In this document: positions 1-5,717 of the stretch, in pieces
Layout of the letters: each line of letters starts with the position of its first letter
Numbering within the stretch: the first letter of the stretch is position 1
NCBI GenBank assembly: GCA_030639665.1
Contig: DAOWCC010000096.1
Span: forward strand, 1 to 9,069
Direction of reading: 5' to 3'
Source: Elusimicrobiota bacterium
GTDB taxonomy: Bacteria > Elusimicrobiota > Elusimicrobia > Elusimicrobiales > UBA9959
Length of the DNA: 9,069 nt
Notes under the pieces: model-generated
Seen by the model: only the letters and a program-made list of their open reading frames with translations
What the model was told of the DNA's origin: nothing
The model's database searches: none
Program-made: the position numbers and the translations under genes

Positions 1-180
1 CTTATTCCCGTGCCGAAAGTTACCGGCAAATGGATGTTAAGCGGTTATAAAATTCTTTTAAAACAAGGCTTCAAGGTAAGAAAAAAAGGTAAAAAATTCG
101 GCAAAATCAGAAAGCAAAGCCCCGCCGCCAATACACGGGTTAGAAAAGGTTCAACAGTAACAATAACCATCGGCAGATGA
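1..180 (+). CDS. C-terminal end of a PASTA-domain protein (5' partial)
   Basis: The reading frame is open from base 1 to a TGA at 178-180 and encodes 59 residues. They match one PASTA repeat: a VPKVTGK start, a helix (MLSGYKILLKQGFKV), then SPAANTRVRKGSTVTITIG, corresponding to the usual 'P-G--V--GS-V-I-VS' ending. PASTA repeats sit at the extracytoplasmic end of Ser/Thr kinases and some class A or B penicillin-binding proteins, where they bind cell-wall fragments. The catalytic part lies upstream of the window, so kinase and penicillin-binding protein cannot be told apart. The stop is 34 bases before the next gene, which suggests co-transcription. The domain call is fairly secure; the identity of the whole protein is not. 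Confidence 0.75.
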   Translation, partial: LIPVPKVTGKWMLSGYKILLKQGFKVRKKGKKFGKIRKQSPAANTRVRKGSTVTITIGR

Positions 181-214
181 CCTATCAATAAAAATTTAGG
201 AGAGTAAAATATAT

Positions 215-1273
215 ATGCCGCTAAAAAGTATTTTAACGATTTTATTACTCAGTCAATCAATTCTCTGTTTTGGACAAAGCGTTCAAGAATTTCTTAAAAA
301 AGGCGCAAAGGCGCCCGATTCCAATACGCGCGTTACGATATACACCAGAGCTATAAAAAAACATCCTCAAAGCGCCCGTCTTTATCATGAGAGAGGTGTT
401 GCTTATGGAATAATCGAATATCACGATAAAGCCCTGAGGGACTTTGCTAAAGCCATTGAACTTAATGGGAATTATGCCGTAGCCTATAAAAACAGAGGTC
501 TTGCTTATCACAGAATTAAGAAATTTAAAGAGTCCGCTCATGATTGCCAAAAATTCATAGAACTTGAACCGTCCGACGCTTTCGGTTATTATCTTCTCGG
601 CGTAAACTATGCCAATATGGGGGGGAAATGGCCCGAAACCGAAACAAATATAAATAAAGCCATTGAACTTGATTCCTTTTATAAAGATAAATCTTCGGTG
701 CATCAAATAAAATATCAAATAAAAAAAAGAAAAAAATCCTCTTCATTTTTTAAAATCAAACAAAAAAATCCTGAAGACAAAAATAAAACCATTGAAAACA
801 AGCCTATCGGCGCGGTAAAGATTGAAAATAAAAAAACCGATGAAGTTACCTCTTTGGAAAAAGAAGAGGTCAGCTATAGAAAAGAAGCGGATTTAACCAT
901 GACCAAAGTTTTACTTAATAAAGCAAAAGTCAGAATGAGAAGAAAAAAATATAAAGAAGCTCTTGAATTTTATATTAAGGCTTCTGAAATTGAATCGGAT
1001 GTTCCTTTTATTTACGCAGATATGGGATTCGCGAAATATCGCTTGGGCAAAACTGAAGAGGCGCTTTCCGATATGGCAAAGGTTTTAAAAATGGATTCTG
1101 AATGTGAAAAAGCTTTTCTCTACAGAGCTTATATCAAAGTTGAAACGGGGGACATTTCGGGAGCGGAGACGGACCTGAAGAAAGCTGTTTCCATAAATAA
1201 AAAGATAAAGAGAAATTTTATTTATAGCAAAGTAAAGATAGCAATTAAACGACAGAAAAGAAGAAACAAATAA
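215..1273 (+). CDS. Exported tetratricopeptide-repeat (TPR) protein
   Basis: A 352-residue protein starting at ATG 215, preceded by AGGAGAG at 198-204. Residues 1-21 form a signal peptide (Lys4, hydrophobic core, then CFGQ). The Cys at 18 has no proper lipobox, so a soluble exported protein is more likely than a lipoprotein. Two TPR blocks are visible: about residues 54-154 (three repeats, each ending in an AIELN, FIELEP or AIELD type motif) and about 231-331 (three more, with KALEFY-like and MAKVLKMD helices). A charged Lys/Glu-rich linker at about 165-225 separates them, and the C-terminus is very basic. TPRs are protein-protein scaffolds, so a periplasmic assembly role is plausible, but no specific function can be assigned. 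It lies between a PASTA gene and a beta-barrel gene, which suggests an envelope context. Confidence 0.85.
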   Translation: MPLKSILTILLLSQSILCFGQSVQEFLKKGAKAPDSNTRVTIYTRAIKKHPQSARLYHERGVAYGIIEYHDKALRDFAKAIELNGNYAVAYKNRGLAYHRIKKFKESAHDCQKFIELEPSDAFGYYLLGVNYANMGGKWPETETNINKAIELDSFYKDKSSVHQIKYQIKKRKKSSSFFKIKQKNPEDKNKTIENKPIGAVKIENKKTDEVTSLEKEEVSYRKEADLTMTKVLLNKAKVRMRRKKYKEALEFYIKASEIESDVPFIYADMGFAKYRLGKTEEALSDMAKVLKMDSECEKAFLYRAYIKVETGDISGAETDLKKAVSINKKIKRNFIYSKVKIAIKRQKRRNK

Positions 1274-1302
1274 ATCCATAAAAAAAAGGACGGACACTTT
1301 CA

Positions 1303-2109
1303 ATGCAGAACAAACTGACAATAGCGATACTGACTGCTTTTATTTTTCTCTCTCAAGGCTTTCTTGAAGCGAAAGAAATGTTCATTATAGCCCCTTACAC
1401 GGGAGCGCTGACAAACAAACTGAATAACTCCGATTATAATTTAGACATGAAAGACACCGCGCCAATGCACGGTATTTACTTTCAATGGATAAACACTGAA
1501 AAATTCCAGGGAAACTTGTTTTATTATAAGTCCTCGGATATTAATTACAGCAATCTCAAAGGGCTTCATGCCATCGTCGATTGGTATTTTAAAACTAATG
1601 AAAGAAGCAAATATGTTCTGGGGGTGGGAGTTGAAAAAATCAATGTGGATATGGAGGCCGGAAACAATTTATCGGCGGCAATGACCTCTTTTGACATGAA
1701 CAATAATATTCTCTACTACTATGCGCGCGCGGGTCAATACAGATATTTTGAAGCCGGAAAATTCAAAGGCTCTCTGCTTCCATATATAGGATATTCTTAT
1801 GAAAAGGTTGATATTGACTTAAAAATTGACTTCACAAGCCCCTTTATTCCCGATACTGACGAAAATGTAATCAGCAAAGATCGCTATCCGATAGCGGGAT
1901 TAAACCTAAAAACAAAATTCCATCATTTCCTTGAAACCAAACTCAAATATATGAGCAGATTTGAAAAACCTCATACAGCGCACAGCGCAACCGCCATAGT
2001 GAATATCTATCTTACGCGAAATTTTGGATTATCGTATCGCTATAAATATATTGAACATGGGAAATCCAGCGATACATATCAACTCGCGGGAATAATGGTG
2101 TGCTTTTAA
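1303..2109 (+). CDS. Probable outer-membrane beta-barrel protein, function unknown
   Basis: A 268-residue protein starting at ATG 1303, with AAGGA at 1286-1290 about 12 bases upstream. Residues 1-23 or so form a signal peptide (Lys4, hydrophobic stretch, FLEA before the likely cleavage). The mature part lacks hydrophobic helices. Instead it shows alternating aromatic/polar stretches separated by turns, for example LFYYKSSDINYSNL, YYYARAGQYRYFEAG, LPYIGYSYEKVDID and FGLSYRYKYIEHG, as expected for amphipathic beta strands. It ends in Phe, the usual terminal residue recognised by the BAM assembly machinery. It could be a small 8- to 12-strand barrel of the OmpA/OmpW type, but I do not recognise a family. 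The gene starts 29 bases after the TPR gene, so the two may be co-expressed. Confidence 0.75.
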   Translation: MQNKLTIAILTAFIFLSQGFLEAKEMFIIAPYTGALTNKLNNSDYNLDMKDTAPMHGIYFQWINTEKFQGNLFYYKSSDINYSNLKGLHAIVDWYFKTNERSKYVLGVGVEKINVDMEAGNNLSAAMTSFDMNNNILYYYARAGQYRYFEAGKFKGSLLPYIGYSYEKVDIDLKIDFTSPFIPDTDENVISKDRYPIAGLNLKTKFHHFLETKLKYMSRFEKPHTAHSATAIVNIYLTRNFGLSYRYKYIEHGKSSDTYQLAGIMVCF

Positions 2110-2112
2110 CTT

Positions 2113-2141
2113 TTGATTTTTTCTCTTAAATTTAATACAAT
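2113..2141 (+). promoter_or_regulatory. Candidate sigma-70 promoter before rpmH
   Basis: TTGATT at 2113-2118 and TACAAT at 2136-2141 are separated by 17 bases and match the -35 and -10 consensus in 4 and 5 of 6 positions. They lie in the 41-base gap between the beta-barrel gene and rpmH. Transcription would start near 2147-2149, only a few bases before the rpmH ATG at 2151, giving an almost leaderless message. The region is AT-rich, so a chance match is possible. Confidence 0.45.
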
Positions 2142-2150
2142 AGGATTACT

Positions 2151-2291
2151 ATGTTACCGACTTATAGACCAAATGTACGAAAAAGAAAGAAATCCATCGG
2201 TTTCCGCGCAAGAATGGAAACTCCTGGTGGAAGAAAAGTTTTGGCAAGAAGACGCCAAAAAGGAAGATGGCACCTTATTCCCATAATTTAA
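2151..2291 (+). CDS. rpmH: 50S ribosomal protein L34
   Basis: A 46-residue, very basic protein. The start MLPTYRPN corresponds to the usual MKRTYQPS, and GFRARM, then GGRKVLARRRQKGR, is the family signature. L34 is a late-assembling protein buried in 23S rRNA of the large subunit. Start choice: ATG 2151 gives the correct family N-terminus; a weak TAGGA lies at 2141-2145. Length is close to the usual 44-46. The last residues (WHLIPII) are unusually hydrophobic for L34, where a short basic or small-residue end is typical, but the frame runs cleanly to TAA. rnpA begins 17 bases later, the classic rpmH-rnpA pairing. Confidence 0.97.
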   Translation: MLPTYRPNVRKRKKSIGFRARMETPGGRKVLARRRQKGRWHLIPII

Positions 2292-2308
2292 GTTAGAAGG
2301 GGATATAA

Positions 2309-2710
2309 GTGAATAAGTTTTCTTTTCCGAAAAGTCTTCGTATTAAAAAACGGAAACTTTTTGATTTCATATTCAAAAATGGAAAAAAAACCGCCACTAA
2401 AAATTTAGTGATGTGGTATGTTATTTCCCAAGAACATGAACAAAAAGATTTTTCAAAGGACAGATTTAATCCTAAAAATATAAAACTGGGATTAGTGGTA
2501 AGCAAGAAATTGGGCAATGCTGTAAAGCGAAACAGAACGAAAAGGCTGTTAAGAGAAGCTTTCAGATTGTCTAAAGGCGCGTTAAAGGATGGCGCCGGAA
2601 TTATAATTTATCCCTTGGCGGGATGCAAACTTGAAAATAAAGAACAAACCGCCATGGACTTAAAAAAATTGTGGCTTAAAGCCGGGATTTATAATGAAGA
2701 AGCAAAATAA
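2309..2710 (+). CDS. rnpA: Ribonuclease P protein component (C5 protein)
   Basis: A 133-residue basic protein that binds the RNase P RNA and helps it cleave 5' leaders from pre-tRNAs. The diagnostic segment is present: LVVSKKLGNAVKRNRTKRLL at about residues 62-81, with the RNR core Arg74-Asn75-Arg76 followed by Lys78, Arg79 and Arg82-Glu83. The N-terminal part (FPKSLRIKKRKLFDFIFKNG) matches the usual 'L--R-EF--V---G' opening. Start: GTG 2309 preceded by AAGGGG at 2297-2302. A lysine-rich insertion (EHEQKDFSKDRFNPKN) makes it a little longer than the usual 110-125 residues. It overlaps yidD by 17 bases, which suggests translational coupling. Confidence 0.97.
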   Translation: MNKFSFPKSLRIKKRKLFDFIFKNGKKTATKNLVMWYVISQEHEQKDFSKDRFNPKNIKLGLVVSKKLGNAVKRNRTKRLLREAFRLSKGALKDGAGIIIYPLAGCKLENKEQTAMDLKKLWLKAGIYNEEAK

Positions 2711-2936
2711 TAAAGCCTTAACACTTCGTTTTGGAATAATAAATGCTCTCTCATTCGTTTATAAACTCCTAAGGCCCATATTGGGGCCCGCATCGTGCAG
2801 ATTCACGCCGACATGCTCAGAGTACGCCTTCGCGTCTCTAAAAAAGCACGGCCTTCTGCGAGCTTTTTATCTCACAATAATACGAATTTTCAAATGCCAT
2901 CCTTATCACCCCGGCGGGTTTGACCCCGTTCCATAA
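2694..2936 (+). CDS. yidD: Membrane-protein insertion efficiency factor YidD
   Basis: An 80-residue protein of the YidD (formerly DUF37) family, which lies at the inner membrane through an amphipathic helix and assists YidC-dependent insertion. Family marks: YKLLRPILGPASCRFTPTCS at residues 23-42, with Cys35 and Cys41, then EYA, a KHG turn, and Cys68 before HPYHPGGFDPVP at the C-terminus. The start ATG 2694 lies inside the end of rnpA in another frame. No strong ribosome-binding site precedes it, so translation is probably coupled to rnpA. The position between rnpA and yidC is the conserved one. The protein appears complete. Confidence 0.95.
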   Translation: MKKQNNKALTLRFGIINALSFVYKLLRPILGPASCRFTPTCSEYAFASLKKHGLLRAFYLTIIRIFKCHPYHPGGFDPVP

Positions 2937-2980
2937 CGCCATTTCTTCTCCTACCATATAATCCCCAGGAGACACCTCTT

Positions 2981-4537
2981 ATGCAAAAGAATCTTGTACT
3001 GGCGATAGTATTATCATCCATTGTGTATATTTTCTGGTTTTCCGTAATAGAAAAAAGGCCGGCAATCAATCAAACTCAAACGGTTGAGAAAACAATATCT
3101 CAAAAAACCGCCGCCGCTACTCCGCCCGCGACCCAAACAAAGGCCGTTAAAATTGAAAAATTTGAAACTCATCATGCCAATATCCCCGCGACTATCGAAA
3201 AAATAAAAATAGAAAACTCCGAATATTCCATAAGCTCAAAAGGGGCTCAAATAACAAGCTTGGTATACGATGGTCCGGTTAGTCCCGCGGAACTTGTAAT
3301 AGATCCTTCATCATCCCTTCTGGGAAGTTTTGAAAATTATGACTTCAAACTTGTCGGGAAAAAATCTCACTCCCTTAAATTTGAAAGCAAAACAAATAAA
3401 GATTTTCTTATAAAAAAGAATTATGATTTTGACAGAAATTCCGGTATCAGCACTCTTGAAATAAGTGTTTCAAACCTGACTTCAGAATCGAAAATGTTTG
3501 AAGAATGGCAATTAAAAATGGGACCGGGACTGGGAACCGTTAAAAATGAAGAGAAAGAAAACACAAAACTGTGGGAAGCCAAATATACGGTATTGGAAAA
3601 AGACAGAAAACATCCGACAGTCCATGAAATAGAGGAAAACACGACCATTAATAATTGGAAATGGGTGGGCATAGACAATAGATATTTCATAGCCGCCATA
3701 ATAGAAAACGATGACCTTGCGGCCAATAAATCAATCCTATACGACAACCCCAAAATAAATGACAAGAAAACGCCTTTTATATCCATGCCTTTCGCCGCCG
3801 TAGCCCTTAGACCGAACGAAACAAAAAAATGGAAAATAGATTTCTATATCGGCCCGAAAGATTATGAAAAATTGGAAGTCTTGGGTCATGGCCTGGACAG
3901 ATCGGTGGATTTCGGTTTCTTTTCTCCGCTGGCAAAACTCGCGAATTCCTCACTTCTTTATTTTTTTAATATGACGGGAAATTACGGTTTCGCTATTATT
4001 ATTTTAAGCATTATTCTTCAAATATTAATGTTCCCGTTAAGTTGGAAAAGCTATAAAGCGATGAATATGATGAAAAAGCTTCAACCGGAACTCCAGGTAT
4101 TGCAAAAGAGATATAAGGACGATCCCAAACGGTTAAACACTGAAGTTATGGCAATGTATAAAAAGAACGGCACAAATCCTCTTGGAGGCTGTTTGCCGAT
4201 GCTTCTTCAGATTCCCATATTCTTCGCCTTATTCACAGCGCTCAGAAACAGCTGGGCCCTGCATGGAGCGGATTTTATATTCTGGATAAGTGACCTTTCC
4301 TCAAAAGATCCTTATTATGTGCTTCCCATTACCATGGGCGCCATAATGCTTCTGCAACAGCATGTAACCCCTCAAACCGCCGGAGGAGATAAGGGACAGA
4401 TGGCGGTAATGAAATGGATGCCCGTCATATTCACATTTATGTTCTTAACCTTTCCCGCGGGACTGGTTCTTTACTGGCTGATAAACAGCGTATCGAGTTT
4501 TGCTCAACAGCTTTATTTACAAAAACAATCAAAATAG
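2981..4537 (+). CDS. yidC: Membrane protein insertase YidC
   Basis: A 518-residue insertase of the YidC/Oxa1/Alb3 family that integrates inner-membrane proteins with or without SecYEG. Start ATG 2981 is preceded by AGGAG at 2967-2971. Layout: a first membrane helix at about 4-22; a Lys/Thr/Pro-rich linker; a large periplasmic domain at about 60-300 (the Gram-negative type); then the conserved membrane core from about 320, with YGFAIIILSIILQILMFPLS, the cytoplasmic hairpin MMKKLQPELQVLQKRYKDDP, GGCLPMLLQIPIFFALF (from 402) and the last helices to LYWLINSVSS. Oddity: the groove Arg conserved in the first core helix (E. coli Arg366) is Gln347 here. The C-terminal tail is short. jag follows after 21 bases. 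Confidence 0.98.
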   Translation: MQKNLVLAIVLSSIVYIFWFSVIEKRPAINQTQTVEKTISQKTAAATPPATQTKAVKIEKFETHHANIPATIEKIKIENSEYSISSKGAQITSLVYDGPVSPAELVIDPSSSLLGSFENYDFKLVGKKSHSLKFESKTNKDFLIKKNYDFDRNSGISTLEISVSNLTSESKMFEEWQLKMGPGLGTVKNEEKENTKLWEAKYTVLEKDRKHPTVHEIEENTTINNWKWVGIDNRYFIAAIIENDDLAANKSILYDNPKINDKKTPFISMPFAAVALRPNETKKWKIDFYIGPKDYEKLEVLGHGLDRSVDFGFFSPLAKLANSSLLYFFNMTGNYGFAIIILSIILQILMFPLSWKSYKAMNMMKKLQPELQVLQKRYKDDPKRLNTEVMAMYKKNGTNPLGGCLPMLLQIPIFFALFTALRNSWALHGADFIFWISDLSSKDPYYVLPITMGAIMLLQQHVTPQTAGGDKGQMAVMKWMPVIFTFMFLTFPAGLVLYWLINSVSSFAQQLYLQKQSK

Positions 4538-4558
4538 ACTTTTTAAGGAGAAACCATA

Positions 4559-5356
4559 GTGAAAGAACTTAAAGTAGAAGGAAAAACGATTCAAAACGCG
4601 ATAGACAAAGGCTTAAAAAAATTATCACTCCGCCGAGATCAGGTGGAAATTGTGGTAATTAAAGAAGGAAAAAAAGGAATTCTTGGTATCGGCTCGAAAA
4701 AAGCAAGCATTGTTCTTACGGAAAAAAAATGGAAAGGTTCGGACACTCAAACAACCGCTAAACCCACAAAACAAACCAAGGCGCCCACTAAGAAAAAAAC
4801 TTCCGAGCGTAATTGGAATTCCAAACAGAAAGAGGCCAAACCTGTTCAGGGAAATGTTCAAAAGAGCGCTGCGCCACAACCTCAACCCGCTAAAACAGCT
4901 GATGTAATGGAAAATGCCAAATCCATACTTTCCCAAATGTTGAATCTTATGGGCGTGTCATTCAATATTACAGAAGCAAATTATGACAAAAAAGCTGACA
5001 AAATAATAATAAGATTTGATTCTGAAGATAGCGGTCTTTTTACAAATAAAAACGGAACCGGCATTGAATCCATACAATATTTGGTCAACGCTATAATCAA
5101 TAGAACGATGAAACCCCATACTCCCGTACAAATAGATACGGCAAATTATTGGGACAGAAAAGAAAAAGACATCCTCAAAATAATTGAACACGCAACCAGA
5201 GCGGTTCAGCAAACGGCAAAACCTTTTAGGCTTGACCCTATGAGCGCCCCTCAAAGAAAATTTGTCCATGGCATTATAAAAAAGGATTATCCAAAACTTA
5301 AAACTTTATCTGAAGGCGACGGAAGATGGAGAAAAATAGTAATAAAACCGGTCTAA
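4559..5356 (+). CDS. jag: Jag/KhpB RNA-binding protein (Jag-N, KH, R3H)
   Basis: A 265-residue protein with the three-part Jag (SpoIIIJ-associated, KhpB) plan. Residues 1-53 are the Jag-N domain (GKTIQNAIDKGLKKLSL, then KKGILGIGSKKA). A Thr/Lys/Pro/Gln-rich linker follows to about 110. The KH domain spans about 115-195, and the R3H domain about 200-265 with Arg233-KFV-His237 and SEGDGRWRKIVIKP. The family binds RNA and is linked to cell-envelope and division control; it is usually paired with yidC, as here. Start: GTG 4559 with AAGGAG at 4545-4550. Oddity: the KH loop, normally G-x-x-G, reads Asn163-Lys-Asn-Gly166, so the first Gly is lost and the residue before it is Thr, which may weaken nucleic-acid binding by this domain. 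Confidence 0.95.
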   Translation: MKELKVEGKTIQNAIDKGLKKLSLRRDQVEIVVIKEGKKGILGIGSKKASIVLTEKKWKGSDTQTTAKPTKQTKAPTKKKTSERNWNSKQKEAKPVQGNVQKSAAPQPQPAKTADVMENAKSILSQMLNLMGVSFNITEANYDKKADKIIIRFDSEDSGLFTNKNGTGIESIQYLVNAIINRTMKPHTPVQIDTANYWDRKEKDILKIIEHATRAVQQTAKPFRLDPMSAPQRKFVHGIIKKDYPKLKTLSEGDGRWRKIVIKPV

Positions 5357-5393
5357 AAAAAAGCAGGGTACAGGCAGAAAAAAACAAACACTC

Positions 5394-5399
5394 TATAGT
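5394..5399 (+). promoter_or_regulatory. Possible -10 element before the structured RNA
   Basis: TATAGT matches TATAAT in 5 of 6 bases. It would start transcription near 5405-5408, a few bases before the first helix of the predicted RNA at 5411. No convincing -35 box lies 16-18 bases upstream (CAGGCA or AGGCAG only), so this is weak. The RNA could equally be transcribed from the upstream jag operon. Confidence 0.25.
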
Positions 5400-5405
5400 C
5401 AGGGT

Positions 5406-5685
5406 GGGTAGGACAAGCAGTATCAAAGAGAAGGGTGTGGACATCTCATCTCAAAAAATAATGGTGAGACAAAGGCGTGATAGTTGTGTTTACTAAGCAG
5501 GACCGTTCGGAGCCCGACTTGGGCTTACTGGAGGAGTGGGTGGACTGGGCTTTCAAAGGACTGCCACGGACACAAGTTCTCGAGTTACTATCCTGCAGTG
5601 AGACGAGAAGGGCGCAGTACTAAGCGACCCTGGTCATGAGTGTAAATACGACTAACATAGCCTCTTATACAAAACTGTCTCAACA
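5406..5685 (+). ncRNA. Unidentified structured RNA or mnmE leader
   Basis: This non-coding gap is closed by stops in all frames and is locally GC-rich (57 of 100 bases in 5501-5600). Hand folding gives a nested set of helices. P1: 5411-5415 with 5676-5680. P2: 5420-5430 with 5662-5670 (nine pairs, two single-base bulges). P3: hairpin 5444-5450 with 5463-5469. P4: 5481-5493 with 5642-5654 (13 consecutive pairs), extended past one A-A mismatch by 5477-5479 with 5656-5658. P5: 5497-5502 with 5591-5596. P6: hairpin 5510-5515 with 5521-5526, whose loop 5516-5520 can pair with 5574-5578. P7: hairpin 5609-5615 with 5624-5631, one bulged A. The three wobble pairs in P4 are G-U on the + strand and would be A-C on the other, which favours + strand transcription. 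I do not recognise a family. tmRNA, RNase P RNA, SRP RNA and 6S RNA signatures are absent. Boundaries are approximate. Confidence 0.5.
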
Positions 5686-5717
5686 AAAAAGAGGAAGTTT
5701 AGCGGCAAAGCTATGTT
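5654..5717 (+). promoter_or_regulatory. Alternative stem covering the mnmE ribosome-binding site and start codon
   Basis: The 13-base segment 5654-5666 (AACATAGCCTCTT) is complementary in two parts to the start region of mnmE. CCTCTT 5661-5666 pairs with AAGAGG 5689-5694, which contains the Shine-Dalgarno core. AACATAGC 5654-5661 pairs with GCTATGTT 5710-5717, which contains the ATG at 5713. C5661 is shared between the two pairings, and an internal loop 5695-5709 separates them. The same 13 bases form the closing side of helices P2 and P4 of the upstream RNA, so the two folds exclude each other. There is no T-tract, so control would act on translation rather than termination. Confidence 0.4.

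Noticed and set aside
269..274. Lipoprotein signal in the TPR protein (Cys18)
   Set aside because: The residue before the Cys is Leu, not Gly, Ala or Ser, so it does not form a lipobox; a normal signal peptide fits better.
257..718. Long minus-strand open frame opposite the TPR gene, and similar frames opposite yidC, jag, mnmE and the Yip1-like gene
   Set aside because: They mirror well-supported + strand genes, have low-complexity aromatic-rich translations, no ribosome-binding sites and no family resemblance.
2774..2790. Small inverted repeat GGCCC/GGGCC in yidD
   Set aside because: It has only five pairs, lies inside a conserved coding segment (RPILGP) and is explained by codon choice.
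5287..5295. TTATCCAAA, one base off a DnaA box
   Set aside because: It is a single copy inside the jag coding sequence, with no cluster of boxes and no AT-rich unwinding region nearby.
5636..5664. Resemblance to the 3' pseudoknot region of E. coli tmRNA (GTGTAAATACGACTAACAT)
   Set aside because: The similarity needs several gaps over fewer than 30 bases. The tRNA-like 5' and 3' ends, the TTC loop, the CCA end and a tag reading frame ending in Ala-Leu-Ala-Ala are all absent.
5357..5712. RNase P RNA, SRP RNA, 6S RNA or a self-splicing intron in the jag-mnmE gap
   Set aside because: I looked for the GAGGAAAGTCC and ACAGAA-type boxes of RNase P RNA, the GGTCAGG-CCGGAAGGAAGCAGC of SRP RNA and intron core motifs on both strands and did not find them. 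The GAGGAAG at 5691 is the mnmE ribosome-binding site.
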